From Brevibacterium sanguinis (GTDB lineage: Bacteria > Actinomycetota > Actinomycetes > Actinomycetales > Brevibacteriaceae): a stretch of 64,000 nt of DNA. Below the pieces are notes generated by a model. That model searched no databases, was not told the DNA's origin, and saw only the letters and a list, made by a program, of their open reading frames with translations. The DNA lies in the NCBI RefSeq assembly GCF_003315415.1, contig NZ_QNSB01000005.1, forward strand, positions 124,001 through 188,000, read 5' to 3'. The translations under genes and the position numbers were made by a program. Below are positions 18,895-26,665 of this stretch, piece after piece. Position 1 is the stretch's first letter. Each line of letters opens with the position of its first letter.

Positions 18895-19296
18895 ATGCCG
18901 ACTCTGTTCACCAAGATCATCACCGGTGAGATTCCCGGGACCTTCGTCCACGAGGACGATCGCTGCGTCGCGTTCCTCGACGTCTCCCCGCTCACGGAGG
19001 GCCATGTCATGGTGGTCCCCCGCGAGGAGATCTCCCATTGGATCGACGCGGATCAGGATCTGATCGATCACCTCATGGCCGTGGCGAAGCGGATCGGGCG
19101 CGCCCAGCAGGCGGCGTTCGACTGCGAGCGCATCGGCGTGCTCATCCAGGGCTACGAGATCCCGCACCTGCACATCCATGTCTGGCCGACGAACTCGATC
19201 GCCGACTTCGACCTCAGCGACCGCTCGCCGATGCTCGACGCCGACGCCCTGGCCGGGCCCGCCGAGAAGATCCGACGGGCCCTGGACCAGCAGTGA
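18895..19296 (+). CDS. HIT family nucleotide hydrolase/transferase
   Basis: A 133-residue histidine-triad protein. The catalytic motif is PHLHIHVWP at about residues 90-98; the N-terminal FTKIITGEIPGTFVHEDDRCVAFLDVSPLTEGHVMVVPR is the standard Hint-like opening. Relatives cleave nucleoside phosphoramidates or act on dinucleoside polyphosphates. It lies three bases after the ahpE stop, so it forms a three-gene unit DUF3052-ahpE-HIT. Confidence 0.9.
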   Translation: MPTLFTKIITGEIPGTFVHEDDRCVAFLDVSPLTEGHVMVVPREEISHWIDADQDLIDHLMAVAKRIGRAQQAAFDCERIGVLIQGYEIPHLHIHVWPTNSIADFDLSDRSPMLDADALAGPAEKIRRALDQQ

Positions 19297-19334
19297 CCGG
19301 TCCTGCCGCAGGCGTGTCGCGGGCGCCGGCCGAC

Positions 19335-20099
19335 CTACCGTGACCGCAGCTCGTCGAGGTGGTGGTTGAGGGCATCGCGGACCAGCTGCGCTCCCTGCCC
19401 TCCTCCGTAGTTGGCTCCGAACCGGGGGTCCTCGACGTACATCTCGGCCAATCCTCGGACGTAGCCGTCGAGGTCGCCGCCGGGCTCGGCCGCCGGGGTG
19501 CCCGGGATCGAGCTCAGCCATTCGACGTGCCGCCGGGCCAGGTCGCGACACCGCTGCGAGTCGGGAGCGTCTCCCGCCTCGGCGGCGGCCGCCCAGTGCC
19601 GGCCGAGGTCGTCGGCCTTCGCCTTCCACTCCCTGCGCTGCGAGTCGGTCATCGACTCCCACCACCTCGCCGAGCGCTGATAGGCATCGCGCCCCCAGCG
19701 TTCGGTCACTTCCTCTTCGTACTGTCGATGGTCGAATCCATCGAACATCTCCTCCGCCATGAGAGGCTCACCTGCTTCCAATCGTGCGATCGTGGCGGTG
19801 ACGGCACCGATCTGCCTCTCGATGCGCTCGTGCTCGCGTCCGAGCTCGAGCACATGCTCGCGCAGGGCCGTGACCGGATCGTCGGAGGCGTCGAGCACCT
19901 CGGCGATCCGGGACAGCGGAAGCCCGAGCTCCTTGAGCAGGAGGATCCGCTGCAGACGCAGCAGCCCCTCCTCGTCGTAGCAGCGGCTTCCGCTGTCGGT
20001 CCTGTGCGTGGGAGGCAGCAGGCCGATCGCGTCGTAATGACGCAGGGTTCGGCTCGTCGTTCCCGTCAACCGCGCGATTTCCTGTATGGACCAGTCCAT
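19335..20099 (-). CDS. MerR-family regulator with TipAS drug-binding domain
   Basis: A 254-residue regulator. Residues 1-70 form the winged HTH (WSIQEIARLTGTTSRTLRHYDAIGLLPPTHR) and residues about 75-105 a coiled coil; residues about 115-254 match the TipAS antibiotic-binding domain (SARWWESMTDSQRREWKAKADDLGRHW, MYVEDPRFGANYGGGQGAQLVRDAL). TipA-type proteins bind thiopeptides and other amphipathic drugs and activate promoters with a long spacer. Its own promoter region has a 19-base spacer with a perfect inverted repeat inside (see the next entry), so autoregulation is likely. The cysteine that binds thiopeptides covalently in TipAS is not evident here. Confidence 0.88.
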   Translation of the reverse strand: MDWSIQEIARLTGTTSRTLRHYDAIGLLPPTHRTDSGSRCYDEEGLLRLQRILLLKELGLPLSRIAEVLDASDDPVTALREHVLELGREHERIERQIGAVTATIARLEAGEPLMAEEMFDGFDHRQYEEEVTERWGRDAYQRSARWWESMTDSQRREWKAKADDLGRHWAAAAEAGDAPDSQRCRDLARRHVEWLSSIPGTPAAEPGGDLDGYVRGLAEMYVEDPRFGANYGGGQGAQLVRDALNHHLDELRSR

Positions 20100-20106
20100 G
20101 CCGATC

Positions 20107-20137
20107 AGCTTAGGAGTTGACGTCGCGTCAATGTCAA
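20107..20137 (-). promoter_or_regulatory. MerR-type promoter with operator between -35 and -10
   Basis: On the minus strand TTGACA (20137-20132), a 19-base spacer and TAAGCT (20112-20107). The spacer contains the perfect inverted repeat TTGACG-CGA-CGTCAA (20131-20117). A 19-base spacer is the hallmark of MerR-controlled promoters. The start codon at 20099 is only seven bases past the -10, so the transcript is probably leaderless. Confidence 0.7.
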
Positions 20138-20146
20138 GGGATGGGC

Positions 20147-21328
20147 TCAGGCGGCGTCGCGCACCCTGTCGAGGGCGGAGAGGAGATCGGCGGCGAGGTC
20201 GTCGACGTGTTCGAGTCCGACGGAGATCCGCACGAGCCCGTCGCCCGGTTTCGCCTCGGCGCTGACGGGGCGGTGGGTCAGCGAGGCCGGATGCTGGATG
20301 AGCGTGTCGACGCCGCCGAGCGAGACGGCATGGACGACGAGGCGGCAGTGCTCGACGAAGGTCCTGGCGGCGTCGAACCCACCGGCGAGGTCGACGGCGA
20401 TCATCGCTCCGGGCCCGTCCATCTGCCGCTGCAGGAGTCCCTTGGGGTCCTGCCCGGGCAGACCCGGGTAGTGGACGGTGCCGACGGCGGGATGGGTGCT
20501 CAACCGAGCGGCCAGCTCCGCCGCGGTCGCCTGCATCGCGCTCATCCGTGCGCTCAGGGTCCGCAGACCGCGGTGGAGGAGGTAGGCGCCCATCGGGTGG
20601 AGCAGGGCCCCGGTGATCGCCCTAACCCGGCGCAGGCGCTGCGCCCAGTCGGCGTCCGCGGCGACGACCCCGCCCATCGCGTCGCCGTGCCCGCCGATGT
20701 ACTTCGTCGCGCTGTGGAGGACGAGCGCGGCCCCGTGGTTCATGGGCCTCTGGAGGAATGGGGTGCAGAAGGTGTTGTCGACGAGCACGGGCACCGGTCC
20801 CGCGGCGGCGGCGACCGCTGCGATGTCGACGAGGTCGAGGCTCGGATTGGCCGGGGTCTCGACGATGACGAGGCCGGTGTCGGGCTCGATCGCCGCGGCG
20901 ACCCCGGCCTCCGTGGTCCAGGTGACCCGGGTGCCGAGCAGTCCGGACTCGAGGAGATGATCGCTGCCGCCGTAGAGCGGGCGCACGGCGACGATGTGTC
21001 CGGTGCCCGCGTCGACCGCGGCGAGCAGGGCCGCGGTGAGCGCGGCCATCCCGGTGGAGAAGGCGACCGCCTCGGCGGCGCCTTCGAGGTCGGCGAGCGC
21101 GGTCTCGAACCGGGCGACGCCCGGCTGCCACAGGCGCTGGTAGACCGCGGAGTCCGAGTCCCGCAGCGCGTGTCCGCCCGCGAGCCATTCGTACGAGTCG
21201 CCGCCGGTGCCGATGTCGATCACCGGGTTCGTCGTGGAGAGATCGATGGAGGGGACATGGACGCCCGCCTCGGTGAGGCCGTCCATTCCCCCGTGGACCA
21301 TTCGGGTCTGAGGATGCAGCGTAGTCAT
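20147..21328 (-). CDS. Trans-sulfuration enzyme family protein (Cys/Met metabolism PLP enzyme)
   Basis: A 393-residue pyridoxal-phosphate enzyme related to cystathionine gamma-synthase/lyase and methionine gamma-lyase. The cofactor lysine is in LHSATKYIGGHGDAMGG (about residue 207), with the DNTFCTPFLQRP block before it and the substrate-contacting tyrosine in RPLYGGSDHLL. Methionine gamma-lyases usually carry a cysteine next to that tyrosine region (YGCT); here it is YGGS, so the reaction cannot be assigned. The divergent Lrp regulator 109 bases away suggests amino-acid-responsive control of a catabolic role, such as methionine or cysteine degradation. Confidence 0.85.
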   Translation of the reverse strand: MTTLHPQTRMVHGGMDGLTEAGVHVPSIDLSTTNPVIDIGTGGDSYEWLAGGHALRDSDSAVYQRLWQPGVARFETALADLEGAAEAVAFSTGMAALTAALLAAVDAGTGHIVAVRPLYGGSDHLLESGLLGTRVTWTTEAGVAAAIEPDTGLVIVETPANPSLDLVDIAAVAAAAGPVPVLVDNTFCTPFLQRPMNHGAALVLHSATKYIGGHGDAMGGVVAADADWAQRLRRVRAITGALLHPMGAYLLHRGLRTLSARMSAMQATAAELAARLSTHPAVGTVHYPGLPGQDPKGLLQRQMDGPGAMIAVDLAGGFDAARTFVEHCRLVVHAVSLGGVDTLIQHPASLTHRPVSAEAKPGDGLVRISVGLEHVDDLAADLLSALDRVRDAA

Positions 21329-21417
21329 GACCTCATCGAAGCGCGTTCTGCCGCAGCGATCCAGCAGTTCTCACGAATCTGCGGAATCGGCCCTGTCTGC
21401 CGCAGGTTCTTGAGGAA

Positions 21418-21430
21418 AGTCTGCCAGACT
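21418..21430. promoter_or_regulatory. Palindrome in the Lrp/trans-sulfuration divergent promoter region
   Basis: AGTCTG-C-CAGACT is a perfect 6-1-6 inverted repeat that ends seven bases before the Lrp start codon. It is a candidate Lrp operator by position only. Confidence 0.4.
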
Positions 21431-21437
21431 GTGAGCC

Positions 21438-21920
21438 ATGTCGCAGAAGGTGGAACTCGATGAGATCGATCGGAAGCTGCTTCGCGCCCTGAGCGAGGAC
21501 GCGCGGGCGCCCGGGGCGGCCCTGGCCGCCCAGCTCGGGATCTCCGAGTCGACGGTGTCACTGCGGCTGCGGCGGCTGCGGACGAGCGGAGTGATCAGGG
21601 GTTTCGGGATCGACATCGACGCCCGGGCAGTGGGCATCCCCCTGCAGGCGCTCATCTCGATCCGCCTGGCCAAGCACGACCGTGCCGAGATCGACGCCTT
21701 CACCGCCGCGGTCCCGCGGTTCCCCGGCGTCGTGAGGATGTACCACATGGCAGGTGCCGACGACTATCTCCTGCACATCGTCGCCCGCGACACCGAGGAG
21801 GTGCAGTCGTTCGTCCTCGACTACCTCACCCGGTACCCAGCCGTCGCGCACACGCGGACCAATCTCATCTACCAGGTGCAGGACGGCACGGACTGGGTGA
21901 GCTCACTCGGTCAGGACTGA
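21438..21920 (+). CDS. Lrp/AsnC family transcriptional regulator
   Basis: A 160-residue regulator. It has an N-terminal HTH (LDEIDRKLLRALSEDARAPG, LGISESTVSLRLRRL) and a C-terminal RAM ligand-binding domain (GIDIDARAVGIPLQALISIRL; VVRMYHMAGADDYLLHIVARD; RTNLIYQ). Such proteins sense amino acids and often control a divergently transcribed catabolic gene, here the trans-sulfuration enzyme. Its 3' end overlaps the convergent AraC gene by 18 bases. Confidence 0.92.
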   Translation: MSQKVELDEIDRKLLRALSEDARAPGAALAAQLGISESTVSLRLRRLRTSGVIRGFGIDIDARAVGIPLQALISIRLAKHDRAEIDAFTAAVPRFPGVVRMYHMAGADDYLLHIVARDTEEVQSFVLDYLTRYPAVAHTRTNLIYQVQDGTDWVSSLGQD

Positions 21921-22709
21921 CGCCGGTGCCGACCGTCGCTGTCGGCACCAGTCGCGCACGGCACCGGACAGGTCCTCCCGCAGATCCTCACGGGACAGCC
22001 CCGTCAGCCGCTCGATCGCCTTGAGCAGTCCGTCGCTGCTCTGATAGCCCACCGCGCGGGCGGCCGCGGATCGTCCGGCCCCGGCGCGGATGAGCCGCAG
22101 CGCCTGGTTGATCCGCCTCCGCGTCCGCCAGGCGACGAAGGTCATCCCCGTCTCGGCCCTGATCAGCCGCTCGAGGTGCCTGGTGCTCAGTCCGCGGGCG
22201 GCGGCGAGTGAGGTCAGCGGTGAGCGCAGGATCAACGGGTCGGTGGCGAGGGTCCTGATCCTGGGATGCCTCACCTCGGGGACGAAGAGATCATCAGCGG
22301 CGAGGTCGCGAAGGTGCTCGTCGAGGGCGGCCCGGAACCGTGGGATCTCGGCGGCGGACATCGGGGACCGGGCGAGGATGAGCAGCGCGAGTTCGCCCAG
22401 CGTCTCGTTCCGCTCGAGGAGGAGCCAGCGGTCCGGGGGCTCGGTCCCCGACGAGAGCTGCGGACCGAGGATGATGCTGTCCCGCTGGGACCGGACCGCG
22501 TGGGGAACCCCGGTTGCCAGCCACAGACTGCATCCGCGCCCGAGTGCCACTGCCTCAGTGCCGACGTCGACGACGACGGAGCCGCTGACGACGTGGATGA
22601 GCTGGGGGTGGTCATGGGAATGGACGGCGTGTCCGTCGAACCGGACGGCGCGATGGGGATCGGCAGTGTCGGGCGGGAGGAGTCGGTGTCGTGCTGGTCG
22701 GGTTCTCAT
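21903..22709 (-). CDS. AraC-family regulator with N-terminal cupin
   Basis: A 268-residue regulator. The cupin part contains HSHDHPQLIHVVSGSVVVDV and GCSLWLATGVPHAV; the C-terminal double HTH runs from LTSLAAARGLSTRHLERLIRAETGMTF to ARAVGYQSSDGLLKAIERLTG. It is divergent from a siderophore-binding lipoprotein gene with an IdeR-like box between them, so a role in siderophore-responsive control of iron uptake is inferred. The start is ATG 22709; no strong ribosome site is visible. Confidence 0.85.
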   Translation of the reverse strand: MRTRPARHRLLPPDTADPHRAVRFDGHAVHSHDHPQLIHVVSGSVVVDVGTEAVALGRGCSLWLATGVPHAVRSQRDSIILGPQLSSGTEPPDRWLLLERNETLGELALLILARSPMSAAEIPRFRAALDEHLRDLAADDLFVPEVRHPRIRTLATDPLILRSPLTSLAAARGLSTRHLERLIRAETGMTFVAWRTRRRINQALRLIRAGAGRSAAARAVGYQSSDGLLKAIERLTGLSREDLREDLSGAVRDWCRQRRSAPASVLTE

Positions 22710-22738
22710 GTCGCCTTTGTCGAAGTCGGTCGTGATAC

Positions 22739-22757
22739 TTAGGTTAGCCTCTGCTGA
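22739..22757 (+). promoter_or_regulatory. IdeR/DtxR-type iron box
   Basis: The 19 bases from TTAGGTTAGCCT onward match the consensus TTAGGTTAGSCTAACCTAA at 15 of 19 positions, with a perfect left half. It sits between the AraC and siderophore-binding genes, 29 bases ahead of the latter's start. Iron-dependent repression is inferred. Confidence 0.72.
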
Positions 22758-22786
22758 GGCAATGTTCCCAGAACCAGAGGTGCTCC

Positions 22787-23779
22787 ATGTCCGTGTTCCG
22801 CAGAATCACCGCCGTCGTCCTCGCCTCCACCATGCTCGTGGTCAGCGCGTGCAGCGGTTCGTCGGACTCACCCGAGTCCGCACCGCCGGCGAGTTCGGCC
22901 CGGACTGTGGCGACCGAGCAGGGCGAGGTCGAGGTGCCGGCCGATCCCCAGCGGATCGTCGTGCTCAACTACGCCCTCGCCGGATACCTCTACGACATGG
23001 ACGCTCCGGTGGCGGCGATGACCCCCGAGGTGACGAATGCGGAGGGCGAGTACTCCGAGTTCTGGGCCGAGAAGGCTCAGAAGCAGGGGACGACCTTCCT
23101 GCCCTGGAGCAATGACGGCTTCGATCTCGAGGCGATCATCGAGGCCGACCCCGATCTCATCATCGCCGGAGGCATCGGATTCCCGCTCAAGCATGCGACC
23201 GACTCCTACGACCGGCTGCAGGAGATCGCCCCCACGGTCATCGTCTCGGGAGACAAGCAGACGTGGCAGGACCAGTTCTCCTTCATCGCCGCCGACGTAC
23301 TCGGCCGCAAGGACGCGTACGATCGGGCCGTCGAGGAGTACGACGCCCGCGTCGCCGAGGTCAGGGAGAACATCACTGTCCCTGAGGGTGAGATCTCCAT
23401 CCTCTCGATCGACCGGCTCGACACCCCCTACATCCTCATCGAGGGCAAGAGCCTCTCCGCCGAACTCGAGCCCCTGGGCTTCAGGACCGCACCGCTGTTC
23501 GAGGAGAACGACATCGAGCCCTACACTCCCGGCGGGGATCTCTTCGCCCCCTCGCTCGAGGTCCTTCCCGACGTCGTGCGGTCGGAGACCGTGTTCGTCA
23601 TCGGCTTCAACAACGCGGACATCGGCGTCGACGACCTCGAGAACGAGTCGCCGTACTCGCGGATTCCGGCCTTCGCCGACGGCCAGGCCCACGATCTGCC
23701 CTACTGGACGATGCGCGGGGACTTCGACGAGGCGATGGCGCTCCTCGATATCATCGAGGAGATGTTCACGCGGCGGTGA
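22787..23779 (+). CDS. Iron-siderophore ABC transporter substrate-binding lipoprotein
   Basis: A 330-residue FecB/FhuD-type binding protein. It starts with a lipoprotein signal peptide (residues 1-21, lipobox VVSAC, cysteine 22), then the class III fold: DPQRIVVLNYALAGYLYDMD, WSNDGFDLEAIIEADPDLIIAGG, and a long central helix region. It captures a ferri-siderophore outside the membrane and delivers it to a permease. No permease or ATPase gene is adjacent, so it must use one encoded elsewhere. The upstream IdeR box predicts induction under iron limitation. ATG 22787 has AGAGGTG upstream. Confidence 0.9.
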   Translation: MSVFRRITAVVLASTMLVVSACSGSSDSPESAPPASSARTVATEQGEVEVPADPQRIVVLNYALAGYLYDMDAPVAAMTPEVTNAEGEYSEFWAEKAQKQGTTFLPWSNDGFDLEAIIEADPDLIIAGGIGFPLKHATDSYDRLQEIAPTVIVSGDKQTWQDQFSFIAADVLGRKDAYDRAVEEYDARVAEVRENITVPEGEISILSIDRLDTPYILIEGKSLSAELEPLGFRTAPLFEENDIEPYTPGGDLFAPSLEVLPDVVRSETVFVIGFNNADIGVDDLENESPYSRIPAFADGQAHDLPYWTMRGDFDEAMALLDIIEEMFTRR

Positions 23780-23797
23780 GTCGGCCATACTGGGACC

Positions 23798-24226
23798 ATG
23801 GCCACTCAGAAGACCCTGCCCACCGACGTCGATGTCCACGAGTTCCTCGAGTCCGCGACTCCCGAGCGGCGCCGTCTCGACGGACTGCGCCTCGAGGCGA
23901 TCTTCACCGAGGTGACCGGAGCCCGGCCCGTCATGTGGGGACCGTCGATCGTCGGGTACGGGGAGTACAGGTACGTCTCGCCCGCCAACCCGCGCACACG
24001 AGGAGTGTGGCCGAAGACCGGCTTCTCCCCGCGGAAGGCGCAGCTCTCCCTCTACGGGCTCAAGGACCTTCCGGACGGAGCCGCCCTGCTGCCGTCTCTG
24101 GGCACCTACACGGAGGGTGCCGGCTGCGTGTACGTGAAGAAGCTCTCGGACATCGACGAGGCGGTGCTGCGCAGGCTCATCGCGATCGCCTGGTCCCGCA
24201 CCGACGACCCCGACCCGGCGGGCTGA
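23798..24226 (+). CDS. DUF1801 domain protein (YdhG-like)
   Basis: A 142-residue small alpha/beta protein. The family features are VHEFLESATPERRRLDGLRLEAIF at the N-terminus, the tryptophan/glycine patch PVMWGPSIVGYGEYRYV and the C-terminal LGTYTEGAGCVYVKKLSDID. The function is unknown; relatives are iron-chaperone-fold (CyaY/YjbR-like) proteins. It follows the siderophore-binding gene by 18 bases on the same strand, so it may share the iron-regulated transcript. The stop codon lies in a 24-base tandem duplication. Confidence 0.78.
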   Translation: MATQKTLPTDVDVHEFLESATPERRRLDGLRLEAIFTEVTGARPVMWGPSIVGYGEYRYVSPANPRTRGVWPKTGFSPRKAQLSLYGLKDLPDGAALLPSLGTYTEGAGCVYVKKLSDIDEAVLRRLIAIAWSRTDDPDPAG

Positions 24227-24262
24227 CGAGGGACCGGTCCGGCGGGCTGACCAAGGACCGGT
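24215..24262. repeat. 24-bp tandem duplication at the DUF1801 stop codon
   Basis: Two adjacent 24-base copies (24215-24238 and 24239-24262) differ at two positions. The first copy contains the last codons and stop of the DUF1801 gene. It looks like a recent slippage duplication. Confidence 0.8.
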
Positions 24263-24280
24263 CCGAAACGCAGGTGCCGG

Positions 24281-24817
24281 TCACGGCCGGGTCGTGAAGA
24301 GATCGCGGTAGTAGCGGCTCTGCGCCGGAAAGTAGTCGGCGAAGTCGATCGCCTCGACATCGGTGCCGACCGCGGCCGCGGCGAGCCTGTCGATGTAGTA
24401 CTCCCATCCCGGTCCGATGCTCTCGGCGGCGGCCGGATCCGACAGCGGCTGGCTGAAGCGCAGTTCGGTCTCGGCGTTGTCTCCGGAGACCGCTTCGACG
24501 AGGTCGATCTCGATGTGCCAGACCTCGTCGGGCCCCTCGGCCCCTGGCGCCGCCGAGGTGACCGCAAGGCGGTGGGGTGCCTGGCAGTCGTCGATGGTGA
24601 ACGTCTGCGGTTCGGCCCCGTCGCCTTCGAAGCCCATCGTCACGTCGACCGTCCCGCTGCGCGGGTCGCCCGTCCAGGTCCCGATCCACACCGCTGTGCG
24701 AGCGGGGACGGTGAGCGCGGCCCACACCTCGGCGCGAGCGGCCCTGATCCGCCGGGTGAGCACGAGGTGGTCGCCGTCGTCGTGCCGTTCGCGGGAACCG
24801 GTGGGTGTGGGAGCCAT
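24281..24817 (-). CDS. SRPBCC (AHSA1/Bet v1-like) domain protein
   Basis: A 178-residue START-like fold protein. The typical elements are the first strand and helix (LVLTRRIRAARAEVWAALTVP), a middle Trp-Ile-Gly-Thr-Trp strand, EVWHIEIDLVEAV, and a C-terminal helix GPGWEYYIDRLAAAA. Members bind hydrophobic ligands or act as Hsp90-like co-factors in various stress functions; the ligand is unknown here. It is upstream-adjacent on the same strand to a DUF2249-cupin gene (12 bases apart), which suggests one operon. Confidence 0.8.
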   Translation of the reverse strand: MAPTPTGSRERHDDGDHLVLTRRIRAARAEVWAALTVPARTAVWIGTWTGDPRSGTVDVTMGFEGDGAEPQTFTIDDCQAPHRLAVTSAAPGAEGPDEVWHIEIDLVEAVSGDNAETELRFSQPLSDPAAAESIGPGWEYYIDRLAAAAVGTDVEAIDFADYFPAQSRYYRDLFTTRP

Positions 24818-24829
24818 GATCAGCGTCCT

Positions 24830-25447
24830 TCAAAGAGAATGCGGCGGGGGAGCGGCGGCGATGCCCAGCCCCTGCTTCCGCTGATGCACCGTGAAATAAC
24901 GCAGGCCGCCCGGGCCCGCGGTGAAACGGCGCCGGGAGCGGCGCGGCAGCCACACGAGCCCGCCGGGTTCCAGTGTGATCCGGGTCGTCTCGGTCGTCAA
25001 CACCCCGGTCCCGGAGAGGACGTGGATGAGGACATCGAGGTCGGGGCCGACATGGTCGCGGATCTCGTCTCCGGGCGGGAGGGCGATGACGTTGGCGTCG
25101 AGGCTCCGGCGTGAGGGCCGGAGCTGCCACACGGAGCCGGCAGAGGCAGTCGCAGGTGCGGCGTCCTCGACGCTCGAGCCGACTCTGCGCGGCAGCGCGG
25201 TCGAGGCATGCTTCGTCACGCGGATTCCGACGGTGTCAGGATCGGGGGCGATCTCCCAGGTGAGCGCTTCGGCGTACTCCCGCTCCAGCTCGGACCCCAA
25301 CTGCCGGGAGTCGCCGTCACTGAGGAGAAGGAGGCTGTCTCCCACGCCGAGTTGGTCGACCGCCCGGTTCACCGCCTGCCCTCGTGCGGCGGCGGGAACG
25401 GAGCGCAGGTCGAGGACCGGCTCGCCGGACCTGTGATGTGACGTCAT
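24830..25447 (-). CDS. DUF2249 plus cupin two-domain protein
   Basis: A 205-residue protein. Residues about 8-85 match DUF2249 (EPVLDLRSVPAAARGQAVNRAVDQLGVGDSLLLLSD), a TusA-like fold often found with nitrogen-oxide or haem metabolism proteins. Residues about 115-195 form a cupin barrel (NVIALPPGDEIRDHVGPDLDVLIHVLSGTGVL, EPGGLVWLPRRSRRRF). Function is unknown; a metal- or redox-sensing role is possible. ATG 25447 (MTSHHRSGEP) is chosen because longer frames read into the DUF1264 region. Confidence 0.72.
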   Translation of the reverse strand: MTSHHRSGEPVLDLRSVPAAARGQAVNRAVDQLGVGDSLLLLSDGDSRQLGSELEREYAEALTWEIAPDPDTVGIRVTKHASTALPRRVGSSVEDAAPATASAGSVWQLRPSRRSLDANVIALPPGDEIRDHVGPDLDVLIHVLSGTGVLTTETTRITLEPGGLVWLPRRSRRRFTAGPGGLRYFTVHQRKQGLGIAAAPPPHSL

Positions 25448-25524
25448 GAGTAGTACCCTAGTCGACAGCGGATGCGAGAGGAGACCGGACAGCGGAGATC
25501 GGCGACATCGGTCGGCAAGGCTCG

Positions 25525-26247
25525 TCAGGGCCGAGCATCCTCGACATCGACGACCCCGGGCAGGGCAGCGGACCCGCTGAACGCGTCGGCCAGGGCATTG
25601 ACTCCCTCCTGCGGATGCGCCTCGGCGGCCAAGGACTCCCGCTGAGCCCGCGTCGTCGAGGTGTCGAGATCCATCGCTTCCTCCCGGTCGTGCTCGATGG
25701 CCGGATCGCATTCGCCGTCGCGATTGAACGACCACATGAGCATCGGGTCTCCCAGAGGCAGCCGGTGCCCCTCGCCGGGCCGGTCATGGCGACCGGTGTG
25801 CCACGTGTGCCAGGTCTTGCCGTAGCTGTTGAGCAGGCGCTTCATCAGTGCCTACTCCGCTGCTGCGGGCAGGCCCGGGGCGATGAGCTGTCCGGAGAGG
25901 ATCTCGAAGTTGTGCGGATGCCAGTAGGAGCGCTCCTCGGCGGGGAGGGTGGCGAACAGGTCCTCGGAGACGATGTACTCGATGCCGATGAGGTTCGCCT
26001 CGCGGGTGTTCCCGTCGAAGAGGATGCATTGGATGAGATCGTCGTTGACGACGCGGCAGAAGTGGTGGGCCTCCATCTGCATCTGCGGATCGTCCTTTGC
26101 CGGATGGAACCCCACGACGTAGACGTCGAAGTCCTTGAGCGGGGTCGTATTCTGCAGCAGATTCGCCCCCTGCTCCAATGCGGTGAGCCATGCGCCCTTG
26201 CCCTCCCCGGCGGGCGTGATCGGACTGGTGCGTTCACTCCTGGCCAT
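25525..26247 (-). pseudogene. DUF1264 (oil-body-associated-protein family) gene with in-frame amber codon
   Basis: The two halves of one DUF1264 protein lie in the same frame, separated by a TAG at 25854-25852. The first half (26247-25852, 131 residues) has HHFCRVVNDDLIQCILFDG, LIGIEYIVSEDLFATLPAEE and YWHPHNFEILSGQLIAPGLP. The second half restarts at ATG 25845 and contains NSYGKTWHTWHTG and LPLGDPMLMWSF, the family's C-terminal motifs. Compared with plant OBAP1 proteins the spacing across the TAG is conserved with no insertion or deletion, so a single substitution (for example AAG or CAG to TAG) explains it. Readthrough, or re-initiation at ATG 25845 (GGAG nine bases upstream), could still yield product. 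Bacterial function is unknown. Confidence 0.8.
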
Positions 26248-26462
26248 CGCGGCCTCCCATCATCAGGCGGTCCGTCCTTTCTATCACCCGGACCTCGTTC
26301 GCAAAAGGGGCCTTGTCCTTCGCCGCCGCCGGCCGCCGAAAGTGCATTGACTCGCTGACGGGTCACCTCGTGAGCTCCACTCTCGTCCGATCAGTGCACC
26401 CTCGGTGAAGCCACGCACGCGGAGGCAGGCCGAGCCGTGATCACAAGGGCCCGGAAATGAGA

Positions 26463-26502
26463 AATGTGCCGCGACATCGAGTGAACGATGTCGCGGCACA
26501 TT
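26463..26502 (-). terminator. Terminator of tRNA-Pro
   Basis: A perfect 17-bp stem (26463-26479 with 26486-26502), 6-base loop, directly downstream of the tRNA on the minus strand and followed by a T-rich stretch. The rest of the gap from 26248 holds nothing recognisable. Confidence 0.85.
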
Positions 26503-26509
26503 CCAATGG

Positions 26510-26583
26510 TCGGGATAGCGGGATTTGAACCCACGACCTCCTCGTCCCGAACGAGGCGCGCTACCAACCTGCGCCATATCCCG
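26510..26583 (-). tRNA. tRNA-Pro (CGG)
   Basis: A complete cloverleaf on the minus strand: 7-bp acceptor stem (CGGGATA with TATCCCG), anticodon stem CCTCG/CGAGG, loop TTCGGGA giving anticodon CGG, and T arm GTTCAAATC. CCA is not encoded. Confidence 0.96.
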
Positions 26584-26665
26584 TGACCAGGAACTACTAT
26601 AGCGAGGACAACGCGATCTGAGAAATCGAGATCGTGGGATGCGCGCAGATGAAAGGAACGTCTCA

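Noticed and set aside
24830..25735. 301-residue version of the DUF2249-cupin protein
   Set aside because: The extra N-terminal residues overlap the DUF1264 C-terminal coding region in another frame and resemble no family; ATG 25447 starts at the domain.
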